A stretch of 64,000 nt of DNA from WJMT01 sp964599635 (GCA_964599635.1 CAZRGM010000007.1:1-64000), one strand, 5' to 3'. Shown: positions 1 through 7,523, counted from the stretch's first letter. Numbers and translations are program-made. The notes: generated by a model not told the origin, from the letters alone.

Positions 1-176
1 TATACTTACGATAGGTGATGAAGTCGCTTAGAGGATGGGAATTTGATGAATTGGAGGAAAAATCAGCAGCAACCAAAAAACCAAATTCCTATAGTGAAAA
101 TCTGTCAGCCCCGAAAGATTATCCCCAGCCTATCGGCGGGAATAAGCCGAATACCCTGGAGCCGCGAGAACGAAGG

Positions 177-770
177 ATGAACGCAACCGGCGGACCTAGA
201 AACCTGGAAGAATTGCTTGGATTGCTCGAAAGGACAGCCGCCGAAAAAGAAACAATCACCTTGGGGGAGATCCTGGACGCGGTCGGACGACGTTCCTTCG
301 CCCCCGTTCTTTTGCTGGCCGGCCTGATCACCCTGGCCCCGATCGTGGGTGATATCCCCGGGGTACCGACCCTGATGGGGACCATGGTACTGCTCACCAC
401 CGGTCAGCTGCTCTTCCGCCGGGAATATTTCTGGCTTCCCCGGCGGATCCGGGAGCGGTCGATTTCCCGTGACCGGTTCTGCTGGGCCGTCAGGAAACTC
501 TCCCCCGCCGCCCGGTTTGTCGATCATTTCCTCCGTCCCCGCTGGGGGGTGATGGTCGGGAAGGCCGGCACCTACCTGATCGCCGCCGTCTGTACAGTTG
601 TCGCCCTGGCGATGCCGGTTATGGAATTTATCCCCTTCTCCGCCAACGGCGCCGGGCTTACCCTGACCGCGTTCGGGCTGGCCCTGATCTCCAAGGACGG
701 GGTCTGGGCGCTGCTGGCCCTGGTTTTCACAGTCGGGGCCTTCGGCTTTATTGTCTATTCGCTGTCCTGA
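177..770 (+). CDS. ExoD-like exopolysaccharide synthesis membrane protein
   Basis: The protein resembles the ExoD family, membrane proteins linked to exopolysaccharide production whose biochemical role is unsettled. It begins with a soluble helix (NLEELLGLLER), then the family-typical GEILDAVGRRSFAP segment and a hydrophobic LLLAGLITLAPIVGDIPG stretch, followed by two or three further membrane segments. The open frame extends upstream to position 15, but the conserved part and the GC-rich composition begin close to the ATG at 177, so I chose that start; the ribosome-binding site is not clear. GC content is far above that of the rest of the window, which suggests foreign origin or a chimeric join near position 120-175. 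Confidence 0.6.
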   Translation: MNATGGPRNLEELLGLLERTAAEKETITLGEILDAVGRRSFAPVLLLAGLITLAPIVGDIPGVPTLMGTMVLLTTGQLLFRREYFWLPRRIRERSISRDRFCWAVRKLSPAARFVDHFLRPRWGVMVGKAGTYLIAAVCTVVALAMPVMEFIPFSANGAGLTLTAFGLALISKDGVWALLALVFTVGAFGFIVYSLS

Positions 771-818
771 CCGGACCGGGACGGCGCCGTAAAGAAAAGT
801 CAAAAACCGGGAGAAGAT

Positions 819-1313
819 ATGCCCAGTCAAACGGAAGAAATGACGCGGAAGCCCTGGAGCCGCGAAATCGAGGATCTGCTCGGTTCCTTCCAGGTCGATC
901 CCGACTCTGGGCTTTCCGGGCCGGAGGCGGGCAAGCGGCGGGAGAAATACGGTCCCAACCGGATCCGGAAGGGGAAAACTCGGGGGAGATGGGAGATCCT
1001 CCTCGACCAGTTCAAAAGCGTGATTATGGCGCTGCTGGCGGCCGCCGCGGTTTTATCCTTTGCCTTCGGCGAACTGGTCGAGGGGATCGCCATCCTGGCG
1101 GCGATCGTGATCAACGCCGGACTCGGCTTCCTGACGCTCTGCTCCGGGCTGCTGGCGGCGGCCGTCTACCTTCCCGGACTCTCCCGGGCCCTGAAAGTCT
1201 CCAATCCCGGCCTCCGGGGCTGGATCCTGATCCTCGGCTCCAGCCTCGTCCCCCTCCTCTTCGGTCAGCTGATGGGGATTATCCTGCCCCGAACCGACCG
1301 GCCGGGAGCTTAG
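819..1313 (+). pseudogene. P-type cation ATPase remnant with internal deletion
   Basis: The first ~105 residues match the N-terminal cytoplasmic domain and first membrane pair of P-type cation-transporting ATPases (a KRREKYGPNRIR-like segment, then a helix ending IVINAGLGF). Directly after GLGFLT the frame continues into what looks like the last membrane helices (LRGWILILGSSLVPLLFGQL), which should lie about 700 residues further on. The A domain, the DKTGT phosphorylation loop and the nucleotide-binding domain are all missing. At 164 residues against roughly 850-900 for a full pump it cannot transport. The frame is intact across the deletion. It follows the ExoD-like gene by 48 bp and shares its high GC. 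Confidence 0.7.
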
Positions 1314-1746
1314 CCTCGCCGGTTATCTCCCGATTAATCCTCCAGGGACAGCTCTTATTTCTCTTTAAAATTGATTTAACTAATAAGGGAATATCTTCTG
1401 TTCTTTCTTTTAAAGGGGGAATATAAAATGGTAATATGCGGATTCTATAATACAGATCTTTTCTAAATTTCTTTTTATCAATTAAAGCCCAAAGGTTCCT
1501 ATTTGTGGCAAAAATGAATCTTACATTTATTTTTTTATATTTGTTCTCCCCCAATCTTCTTATTTTCTTCTCTTCTATTACTGACAATAATTTTGCCTGA
1601 AGGAAGAGAGGAAGATCTCCTATCTCATCAAGAATCCTTTGATCCTCCTCGCTCAACCCGATTCGTTCATAGTAGAGAGAAGACCGGCTCAAAGAGAGAA
1701 TCTCGCACTGCTGCCGAATACTCAATCCTTTGTGTTCCTTTTCCAC
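1279..1746 (-). pseudogene. Chimeric ORF: IS3 OrfB N-terminus joined to NtrC-type AAA+ fragment
   Basis: Residues 1-37 are the start of an IS3-family OrfB transposase (SIRQQCEILSLSRSSLYYER). At residues 38-42 (LDEIG) the reading frame passes without a break into the central ATPase domain of a sigma54-dependent activator: GDLPLFLQAKLL, then FATNRNL and FRKDLYYRIRILPFYIPPLKER, ending near residue 127. The last ~25 residues read into the GC-rich neighbour. The Walker A and GAFTGA parts and the HTH of the activator are absent, as is the DDE core of the transposase. Both families carry a similar LDEI string at the join, which suggests recombination at short homology near 1620-1632. Not expected to be functional. 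Confidence 0.75.
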
Positions 1747-2098
1747 AAGCTCTCTCTTTACAGGTTCTGGATTTGCTTGTACTTTTTTTTTAGAAACTCA
1801 AGCTCAATGTTCTGCTTTCCGATCTTCTTGTACAGCTCTTCATTTAATTTTCTCAGCTCATCAATCTCAGGATCTTTCTTCCTGGAAAAAACACCAGAGA
1901 CATTTTCCAAAAGCTGTTTTTCCCACTTTGTTATCTGATTGGGGTGAACCTCAAACTGACCGGCTATCTCCGAAATCGTCCTTTCTCCTTTGATGGCTTC
2001 CAAGGCTACTCTCGCTTTAAATTGGTTGTCGTAAGCCTTTCTTTTTCTCAAAAGCGTCCTCCTTATTATATTCTAAGGAGATACACCTTAAATTACGA
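1629..2098 (-). mobile_element. IS3-family insertion sequence remnant
   Basis: The remnant comprises the left part of an IS3 element read on the minus strand: non-coding end (about 2052-2098), complete OrfA and the first ~40 codons of OrfB. The downstream ~800 bp with the DDE domain and the right inverted repeat are gone, replaced by an NtrC-type fragment at about 1629. The outer boundary near 2098 is estimated from where transposase-related sequence stops; no terminal duplication could be confirmed. Confidence 0.65.
1758..2051 (-). CDS. IS3-family transposase OrfA
   Basis: A 97-residue OrfA of an IS3-family element. It has an N-terminal helix-turn-helix (KARVALEAIKGERTISEIAGQFEVHPNQITKWEKQLL) that binds the element ends, followed by a leucine-zipper-like coiled coil (DELRKLNEELYKKIGKQNIELEFLKKK). 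Length and layout are normal for OrfA. In intact elements a frameshift near the 3' end gives the OrfAB transposase; here OrfB, which begins just downstream, is cut after about 40 residues, so the element is dead. Confidence 0.85.
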   Translation of the reverse strand: MRKRKAYDNQFKARVALEAIKGERTISEIAGQFEVHPNQITKWEKQLLENVSGVFSRKKDPEIDELRKLNEELYKKIGKQNIELEFLKKKYKQIQNL

Positions 2099-2125
2099 CC
2101 CTTTTTGGTCTGAATCTGATAAACC

Positions 2126-2905
2126 ATTATACAAATCCTCATTCTAGTATTGATGATCGCTGTCTTGGTGAGTTCTGGGTGTACCACTACAAAATATTAT
2201 TTATCAACCACCAATGAAACATTAAAATCTAGTGGAACACAATCCACATCTTGCCTCCCTGATTATAATTGTGACGATGAATGGTCTGAATGTATAGAAC
2301 CCGGTCTTAAACTTAAATTTTGCACTGATGAAAATAAGTGTGGAAATGGTTATATCGTCGAGGGAAGTGCAAAAAATATAATCCATGAACTATGCGATCG
2401 GTTTCCCTCAAAAGAATATTGTCAAAAAAATATTAAAATAATTACAGAAACATGCAATTATGAAATACCAAAGGAACATGGTATTGGCGATACTATAACG
2501 AAAAATGGTTATTCCATAACATTAGAGTCTGTAAAACCAGCTAACTATAACTTATGTGAAATTTTTTGGAAATCCAATTTTTTGTGTACAAATGAAAATT
2601 ATGAATTGGAAAAGGGCGGAGATTGTAAAGAATATAATTCCCTCTTTTCTGATGCTACTATTGGTGGGGATAAGGAAGCTGAACGACTTCTTTTTGAAAA
2701 ATATGGACAATATGCTGAAAAGGTAGAAACATATTTCGAAGTAACATGCCACGCAAAAAAGATTGGCGAGACATCACCAATTCTACCTGCGGATTTTGGA
2801 GATTGTTATGGTGTACCTGAAGGAGTTGTGTATGACGAAAAAACAAAGAAATCATATCACAACAAAAAACCTTTATCTGGATGTGAACACCTAACAAAAG
2901 AATAG
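2126..2905 (+). CDS. Cysteine-rich lipoprotein of unknown function, 5' end likely lost
   Basis: The frame opens at 2123 after an in-frame TAA and encodes a hydrophobic run ILILVLMIAVLVSSGC, a typical lipoprotein signal peptide ending in a lipobox cysteine. The usual Met-Lys start is missing, and the frame begins about 25 bp from the IS3 remnant, so the 5' end was probably removed. The first possible conventional starts (TTG at 2150, ATG at 2153) would leave a signal peptide too short. The mature part is rich in cysteine, including CDDEWSECIEPG followed by FCTDENKCG, a tryptophan/cysteine pattern I associate with surface proteins of some archaea. I recognise no enzymatic motif. Confidence 0.5.
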   Translation: MIQILILVLMIAVLVSSGCTTTKYYLSTTNETLKSSGTQSTSCLPDYNCDDEWSECIEPGLKLKFCTDENKCGNGYIVEGSAKNIIHELCDRFPSKEYCQKNIKIITETCNYEIPKEHGIGDTITKNGYSITLESVKPANYNLCEIFWKSNFLCTNENYELEKGGDCKEYNSLFSDATIGGDKEAERLLFEKYGQYAEKVETYFEVTCHAKKIGETSPILPADFGDCYGVPEGVVYDEKTKKSYHNKKPLSGCEHLTKE

Positions 2906-2908
2906 AGT

Positions 2909-3136
2909 ATGACTGTCTATTCAGATAATTCTATCAGCAATATTAATTACCCCGTAAGAATAATATGTGCTATGTCTAATTCACATGAGTATGTTGACGA
3001 TGAATGGCATTATGTTTTTACAGTAAATCCGTCTGAAATTTCATAATTACAATACACAAAAAGATTCGAAAAAGAAGCAGGCAAAGTCATAGTAGATAAA
3101 GGCAAAATACTTTCAAATTGGTTTGAGAAGAAATGA
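2909..3136 (+). pseudogene. Small gene interrupted by an in-frame TAA
   Basis: An ATG three bases after the preceding stop opens a frame of 45 codons (ending VNPSEIS), then a single TAA at 3044-3046, and the same frame continues for 29 further codons (QYTKRFEKEAGKVIVDKG) to a TGA at 3134-3136. The part after the stop has protein-like character (charged amphipathic helix), so I read this as one gene broken by a nonsense mutation. It may be the downstream partner of the lipoprotein. No family recognised. Confidence 0.35.
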
Positions 3137-3537
3137 GGACAGCAAAGGGCGTGAGAACACCGGCCCCCAGACTGTAATACCTCAACCGGTTTTATTAAGC
3201 CGTTCATTCGCAAGGCCGGGACGCCTGCTGAGATTTGAGTGTAAAAATGAAATCAATTATCCTTTACTTCGCTCTCTGGGTTATCATGCTTGTTATTATA
3301 GCACTGGACATGGGATGGGATCCCTTGACAGGAATCCCTCATGTGGGATTTTGGCCTTATTTGTTTCAATAAAAGATACCAGCACAATTATTATATTAAT
3401 CTTGAATTTTATATAGCCTTGGTGAAATAATAAAAAAAGAATAAAAATGAAAGGTAACTCCTCAAATAAGCATATCCTAGCTTATTTGGATAAACAGGTC
3501 ATATGCTATACTTTATAACTATAAGGATATTAGGTAA
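3137..3537. other. 400-bp gap with no confident gene
   Basis: Only a 41-codon frame (3247-3372, listed separately) has any coding character. The first part (3150-3235) is more GC-rich than its surroundings and the rest is AT-rich. I see no tRNA, no clear terminator and no copy of the inverted-repeat family found beyond 13 kb. Confidence 0.5.
3247..3372 (+). CDS. Possible 41-residue single-pass membrane peptide
   Basis: ATG at 3247 to TAA at 3370. The product has one strong membrane helix (IILYFALWVIMLVIIAL) followed by a short tail rich in aromatic residues and proline (GWDPLTGIPHVGFWPYLFQ). The upstream sequence GAGATTTGAGTG is at best a weak ribosome-binding site. This could be chance in AT-rich DNA; the length of the helix and the tail composition are the only support. 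Confidence 0.25.
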   Translation: MKSIILYFALWVIMLVIIALDMGWDPLTGIPHVGFWPYLFQ

Positions 3538-4734
3538 ATGAAAGTCGAAATGGGCACACAGTTAGTTAATAGATTGAGGCAGTTATGTAATCATGTGAAA
3601 AAAAGATTATGGATAGCTTCTCCTTTTATTGGAAATTGGAGAACAGCCAGAAGAATATTAGGAAGAAAGTGGGTAGATAATGGCAATGTTATGGTACGTC
3701 TTATTACTGACACCTCTGATAGCAATAACCTTAATTATGAAACGGTTAAACGTTTTCATGATAGAGGAGAAATTAAACATATAAGAGGACTACATGCAAA
3801 AATCTATATTATTGATGATTGTGCTATTTTAACTTCGGCAAATTTAACGAAAACAGCTTTTTCCAAAAGATATGAAATTGGAATTTTCTTAACCAAAGTA
3901 GAGGCGAAACCTGTAATAGATTTATACAATGAATGGTGGGAAAACATAGCCGAAGAAGTTCCTCCAGATTGGACATCTAAAATTTCTAGTCACAGTACTA
4001 CAAAAGAAAAGGAGGAAATTACATGGGAAGGACTACCCGTTCTTTGGAAACTACCGCCGGATCCCAATTATAAATTAGCATCAAGATTTCTTGATTATAA
4101 TTCATTTTTACGATCATATCGTGATTTTGCAGAGACATATAAGAAAATACAGCGTATTTGGCCCAGAGCTCCTCTCTATTTTGAAACGGATAGCTTTTTG
4201 AACTACCTATTTCATCATGCACCAGGAAAGCCAACATTGGAATACAAAAAGAAAAATCCAAGATGTCTTAGTAAAGACGAAAGAAAAAAAGAAGCAAAAA
4301 AGTATGCATCTCAATTCAGAAAGTGGATTTCTGATGGCTCCGATGGCATTGAAAGTACACGGTGGAGAGAAGAAAGTTCCAAAATAATTAAAAAATTACT
4401 CAGTAAAGAAAACATCTTAAAAATAGACAGAGATAATATAAAACAAGTTGCTGATCAACTTAATTGCATGAAGTCCATGGCACTCAACAAGTCAATGTTT
4501 CTCAACCCTAAGAATAATGAGATCAATAAAATCCGAACTTCTTGGAGAAATCTCCTTTATGGAGGCGGTCCTTTGCAATCGAGAATGAGTTATTGCAAAA
4601 ATACTCTTAAGTATTTTGGTAGATCAAGTATACATGAGCTTCTGGGATATTTTAACCCGTATGAATATCCTTTACGAAATACAAATTCAAGTGCAGGCTT
4701 GAGGTTTTTTGGCTACGATGTATCTACATATTGA
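3538..4734 (+). CDS. Phospholipase D-superfamily protein (candidate nuclease)
   Basis: The 398-residue protein has a PLD-type domain in residues 1-130. The catalytic HxK signature is LHAKIYIIDD (His86, Lys88, Asp93) followed by TSANLT (Ser100, Asn102). Only one HKD motif is present, so activity would need a homodimer, as in Nuc/BfiI-type nucleases. An upstream segment WIASPFIG is the usual beta-strand before the active site. The C-terminal two thirds is basic and unassigned. It stands alone in the accessory region with poor codon similarity to the core genes. A role in restriction or defence is possible but inferred only from family and context. Confidence 0.65.
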   Translation: MKVEMGTQLVNRLRQLCNHVKKRLWIASPFIGNWRTARRILGRKWVDNGNVMVRLITDTSDSNNLNYETVKRFHDRGEIKHIRGLHAKIYIIDDCAILTSANLTKTAFSKRYEIGIFLTKVEAKPVIDLYNEWWENIAEEVPPDWTSKISSHSTTKEKEEITWEGLPVLWKLPPDPNYKLASRFLDYNSFLRSYRDFAETYKKIQRIWPRAPLYFETDSFLNYLFHHAPGKPTLEYKKKNPRCLSKDERKKEAKKYASQFRKWISDGSDGIESTRWREESSKIIKKLLSKENILKIDRDNIKQVADQLNCMKSMALNKSMFLNPKNNEINKIRTSWRNLLYGGGPLQSRMSYCKNTLKYFGRSSIHELLGYFNPYEYPLRNTNSSAGLRFFGYDVSTY

Positions 4735-4937
4735 TATTTTCTTCGAGAGGATAACGAATAAAGCACGGCATACAAGCGCAGCATGAAAAATTCACGCCCT
4801 CGGCATTTCACTCAAATTTCTCGTTCTCAGCTTGGAACTTCAGATATACAAAAAACGCCAATTTAGATTCTAAGAAGAATACGACTTCCCCACTTATCAG
4901 CATTAACCGCATCCTTTTCTCAGAAGGCATTTTATAG

Positions 4938-5108
4938 TACTTCCCAATCCCATTATATGAACCAAGAAAAAGAGCTTACGAACTGCCTGAATGGGTGAAG
5001 CCGGTGAACAGGATTATCAGAGGGGAGAAGACGCTTGAGGATGAGAGGTCGACTGTAAAGAGAATCGTTGTTTCTGAAAAGGATCAAGCTTATGGAAAAC
5101 CTTTATAA
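4938..5108 (+). pseudogene. Orphan 3' gene fragment, no start codon
   Basis: After an in-frame TAG at 4935 a frame of 56 codons runs to TAA at 5106. The predicted peptide looks like real protein (ELPEWVKPVNRIIRGEKTLE, then ERSTVKRIVVSEKDQAYGKPL) with balanced charge and a run of non-stop codons richer in GC than the flanks. There is no usable start, so it is most simply the tail of a truncated gene. Family unknown. Confidence 0.35.
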
Positions 5109-5199
5109 GCATAAAAAGTAATATATAAACAACCTTGCAGCGCTACATTTTGTGATGCTGGCCTGCACCCAGCGTAATAGGCATTGTGTGGCGCTAAGG

Positions 5200-5207
5200 T
5201 TTATAAA
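5200..5207 (+). promoter_or_regulatory. TATA-like box, archaeal spacing
   Basis: The sequence TTTATAAA is centred about 26 nt before the ATG at 5230. In archaea with leaderless transcripts the TATA box sits about 25-30 nt before the start codon. No Shine-Dalgarno sequence precedes that ATG, which fits. A bacterial -35 box at the right distance is not seen. Confidence 0.4.
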
Positions 5208-5229
5208 AAACCAAGTGGGTTTGATACCT

Positions 5230-5754
5230 ATGAAGCGCCTTGATGCCCATAATTATAAAAGAAGGATTGAGCAGATTTTTGCCCGGCTTGAAGAGAACAG
5301 GCTCATCTGCCAAAAAGATGTAAAGCTACTTAAAAGATATAAGGATTACCTGGTTTCAGAGGGCATAACGTACGGAAGAGTGGGGAAATACCTCTCCGAC
5401 CTGAAAAAAACCGGAGAACTGCTGAAGGCAAAAAGATTCCCTGATGCCAACGAGCAGGACATAAGGAAGATCTTCTCTATTTTTGATGGAAATGAAAAAT
5501 ATTCCCCTTGGTCCAAAAGGGACTTCAAGGTGGCCCTCCGCAAGTTCTACACCTGGCTGAGGGGGACCAAAGATTATCCTCCAGAAGTAGTATGGATGAA
5601 GGTTTACAAGAAGATAAGGCACACCAAGAATCAGGAAGAAATGCTTATAGAGGAGGAAGTGAAAAAGCTGAAGTTCCTACCTTTTTGGTTCCCATCATCA
5701 ACCCCCCTTTTGCTGACAACAGCCGGCATTCTTATATTATCTCTTTCACTTTGA
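5230..5754 (+). pseudogene. Tyrosine recombinase N-terminal fragment (archaeal-like integrase)
   Basis: From the ATG at 5230 (in frame with a longer opening at 5152) the product is MKRLDAHNYKRRIEQIFARL, then a SAM-like core-binding domain: LLKRYKDYLVSEGITYGRVGKYLSDLKK and FKVALRKFYTWLRG. This resembles the N-terminal DNA-binding domain of tyrosine recombinases, particularly those of archaea. The frame loses homology at about 5680 and runs through the 38-bp repeat into hydrophobic nonsense (LLLTTAGILIL). The catalytic domain with the R...HxxR...Y residues is missing here and not found elsewhere in the window. It is therefore a dead fragment cut at the repeat. Confidence 0.6.
5691..5728 (+). 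repeat. 38-bp direct repeat, copy 1
   Basis: Identical over 38 bp to 7135-7172 and in the same orientation; the shared core includes ACCCCCCTTTTGCTGACAAC. It truncates the integrase fragment on its left and precedes the promoter of the two-gene cassette on its right. The repeat contains a small GCTG/CAGC stem. An attachment-site duplication is the likeliest reading. Confidence 0.85.
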
Positions 5755-5778
5755 TTTTCCTTTGAGATTGAGTATAAT
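5751..5778 (+). promoter_or_regulatory. Sigma70-type promoter of the cassette
   Basis: TTGATT (5751-5756), 16-bp spacer, then TATAAT (5773-5778). It lies 18 bp before the ATG at 5796, with AAGGGGTGG as ribosome-binding site in between. This is a bacterial promoter, unlike the archaeal-style box in front of the neighbouring integrase fragment. Confidence 0.7.
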
Positions 5779-5795
5779 CTAAAAAGGGGTGGAAA

Positions 5796-6518
5796 ATGAC
5801 TGAAAACAACAAAATAGAATTGAACGCTCTCCTATTCGGGATTAGATATCAGCGAAAGTGGCATGTTTTAGATATCACTGGGGAAATTATGGATAGTCTT
5901 TTAAGAAGTAAAAAAAGTCCTTTTGACGAAAAATATTTTACAAGAGTTGGAGAAAAACAATTAGGAAAAGGGTTGATTAATCCTGATACAGACTGCTCTT
6001 TGATAATTAATATAGATGATTTAATTTTCAAACATGTTTTTGGAGATAATGAAGTAGTTAAAGACAAAGATATCGATTGGTTTTTTAGTTCTATAACCGA
6101 TTTTATCGTACCAGAAATTATTGTCATGAACAATTTTGAACAAATTATAAGAGTAGGTATCATTTTCTATCACTATATTCCAAAGACAAATATTTCTCTT
6201 GATATAATTAATAAACTATCAGGAAAAATAAAGGGAGAAACAACAAAATTCAATCTTGATTTTCATAAAAAAATTGGAGTAGAGAAGGCATTATTAGCAA
6301 AAAAAATAAATGATTATAGAAACACAATTTTTTTCATGCGAAGTAAAGACGAAGAAACATATGAATCAGGAATAGATTTTCAATATTACTTCAAACCATC
6401 TACAGATAATATAAAGGACTTTGATTTTAAGGATTTTTTTGATAAAAGCATGGTTCAATTAAACGAGGTTTTTTATCCTTGGTTTGCTAATAATTTTGCG
6501 TCTGGGGATACAGATTAG
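5796..6518 (+). CDS. Unknown protein, first gene of repeat-bounded cassette
   Basis: A 240-residue acidic soluble protein, well supported as a gene by its promoter, ribosome-binding site (AAGGGGTGG) and uninterrupted frame. It opens with IELNALLFGIRYQRKWHVLDITGEIMDSLL and has a charged middle (NINIDDLIFKHVFGDNE-like region). I see no signal peptide, membrane helix or catalytic motif, and I do not recognise a family. The next gene starts 8 bp downstream, so the two form an operon. The pair lies between two copies of a 38-bp repeat, and codon use is strongly AT-biased. Confidence 0.7.
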   Translation: MTENNKIELNALLFGIRYQRKWHVLDITGEIMDSLLRSKKSPFDEKYFTRVGEKQLGKGLINPDTDCSLIINIDDLIFKHVFGDNEVVKDKDIDWFFSSITDFIVPEIIVMNNFEQIIRVGIIFYHYIPKTNISLDIINKLSGKIKGETTKFNLDFHKKIGVEKALLAKKINDYRNTIFFMRSKDEETYESGIDFQYYFKPSTDNIKDFDFKDFFDKSMVQLNEVFYPWFANNFASGDTD

Positions 6519-6526
6519 GAATCAAA

Positions 6527-6982
6527 ATGAAAAAGACTTCAGGTGGAATTAAATCTCATAATGATAGGTATCATTATTTCCAAAAAATGATTAAAACTCC
6601 TCATGGCGAAAAAGAAACATATGAAGAAGGAAGCTATGATGGTACAGATACTTCTCCAGTTGATGAAGATAGAGAAGTAACAAAAAAAGAACATCGATGG
6701 CGGAGCCCAAAAAGGATTGTTCTAGAAAAAGCAAAAAGCTATTGGTACTTGGTTTTTTTAGTTCCTCTTTCTATATGGTTTCTTAACTATTTTATCAGCA
6801 CAAGCAATAGTATTGCTACATTAAAAGAAAGAACCAAAGATATCCAATTCATGAAGGATAAAATAATTACAATTGATAAAAATGTTGAGATTTTGAAAGT
6901 AAAAAATGAAAAGGATGGAGAAATACTTGATTTGAAAATTCAAGAACTCCAAAAAAAGATTAATAAATTAGAGAAAAAGTAA
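6527..6982 (+). CDS. Unknown membrane-anchored coiled-coil protein
   Basis: A 151-residue protein with a hydrophilic N-terminal half (about 75 residues), one membrane helix (YWYLVFLVPLSIWFLNYFI, roughly residues 79-97), and a C-terminal coiled coil (residues ~105-150, heptads in KDKIITIDKNVEILKVKNEK). It follows the previous gene by 8 bp and is presumably co-expressed. No family recognised; the architecture suits a partner that tethers the first protein to the membrane, but that is inference. Confidence 0.65.
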   Translation: MKKTSGGIKSHNDRYHYFQKMIKTPHGEKETYEEGSYDGTDTSPVDEDREVTKKEHRWRSPKRIVLEKAKSYWYLVFLVPLSIWFLNYFISTSNSIATLKERTKDIQFMKDKIITIDKNVEILKVKNEKDGEILDLKIQELQKKINKLEKK

Positions 6983-7134
6983 TTTTAAAGTTGCTGCCTA
7001 TATCTATTTGTTTGAGGATTTAATTACGTTGTTGGCTATTGTCAATTCCTGTATTGGCCTATTCATTCTTTAAAATATGCTATGATAATACATTTCTCTT
7101 TGTCCAACCAAGGAGAGCTCTCGCCTATGTAGTA

Positions 7135-7172
7135 CCCATCATCAACCCCCCTTTTGCTGACAACAGCCGGCA
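7135..7172 (+). repeat. 38-bp direct repeat, copy 2
   Basis: Perfect copy of 5691-5728. It closes the cassette 153 bp after the second gene and lies 3 bp beyond the stop codon of the small minus-strand gene 7176-7319. The two copies are 1444 bp apart (start to start), so recombination between them would excise the two-gene cassette. Confidence 0.85.
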
Positions 7173-7175
7173 CTT

Positions 7176-7319
7176 CTACCGTTCTTTCAGAAGCCTCTCT
7201 CTCCAGAGGCAATCAAAAAGAACCTCCACGTCCTTTTCTATCTCCTCCTTAAGGATTTTCTGCAAATCCTCTATCAGGAACTCTTTCCATTCCTCTATCT
7301 CTTTCTTCAACTTCTCCAT
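7176..7319 (-). CDS. Small charged protein, 47 residues
   Basis: ATG at 7319 with a near-perfect ribosome-binding site (AGGAGGTGAT) and TAG at 7176. The product is almost entirely one charged helix (KLKKEIEEWKEFLIEDLQKI) ending WRERLLKER. It is the third gene of a three-gene run of tiny proteins; its ATG is 18 bp after the preceding stop. The strong ribosome-binding site and tight spacing make it credible despite its size. Function unknown; phage or plasmid small proteins look like this. Confidence 0.55.
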   Translation of the reverse strand: MEKLKKEIEEWKEFLIEDLQKILKEEIEKDVEVLFDCLWRERLLKER

Positions 7320-7337
7320 GGCTATCACCTCCTCTTC

Positions 7338-7523
7338 TTAAAATTCCACTCCTGATTTCTTCTGTGCAATCTCAATCAGGGCGGCTGCCTCCTCCTTGGT
7401 CAGTTCGTACTTCTCCAGCCTTAACGGGAACAGCCCGAAAGAAAGGCCGAACTTCTCGTTGTCGTCAAGGCTTACAAATATTTTTTTCAGTTTTTTCAAA
7501 TCCGGCTTCTCCCGATTTTCCAT
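7338..7523 (-). CDS. Small protein, 61 residues
   Basis: I place the start at the ATG at 7523, preceded by GAGGTGGTGAGT, and not at the longer opening at 7580, which would run through the gene before. The product begins MENREKPDLKKLKKIFVSLD and ends EAAALIEIAQKKSGVEF, a helical charged protein with no recognised domain. It lies 10 bp after the 50-residue gene and 18 bp before the 47-residue gene. Confidence 0.55.
   Translation of the reverse strand: MENREKPDLKKLKKIFVSLDDNEKFGLSFGLFPLRLEKYELTKEEAAALIEIAQKKSGVEF

Larger units (their letters stand above)
4735..5229. other. 500-bp gap holding a gene remnant and archaeal-like A/T boxes
   Basis: Contains an open fragment without a start codon (4938-5108, listed separately), then an AT-rich stretch around 5102-5130 (CTTTATAAGCATAAAAAGTA) and a TATA-like box at 5200-5207 just before the integrase fragment. 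Nothing else is recognisable. Confidence 0.45.

Noticed and set aside
105..830. Long minus-strand frame opposite the ExoD-like gene
   Set aside because: Shadow of the GC-rich coding strand; composition (PGGGGEFPDGPAEP type runs) is not protein-like.
989..1426. Arg/Pro-rich plus-strand frame overlapping the ATPase remnant
   Set aside because: Alternative frame of the same GC-rich DNA; the ATPase homology is in the other frame.
5691..7172. SSV-type split integrase (N- and C-terminal halves either side of an inserted element)
   Set aside because: The N-terminal part precedes the left repeat, but no catalytic integrase part is found after the right repeat on either strand.
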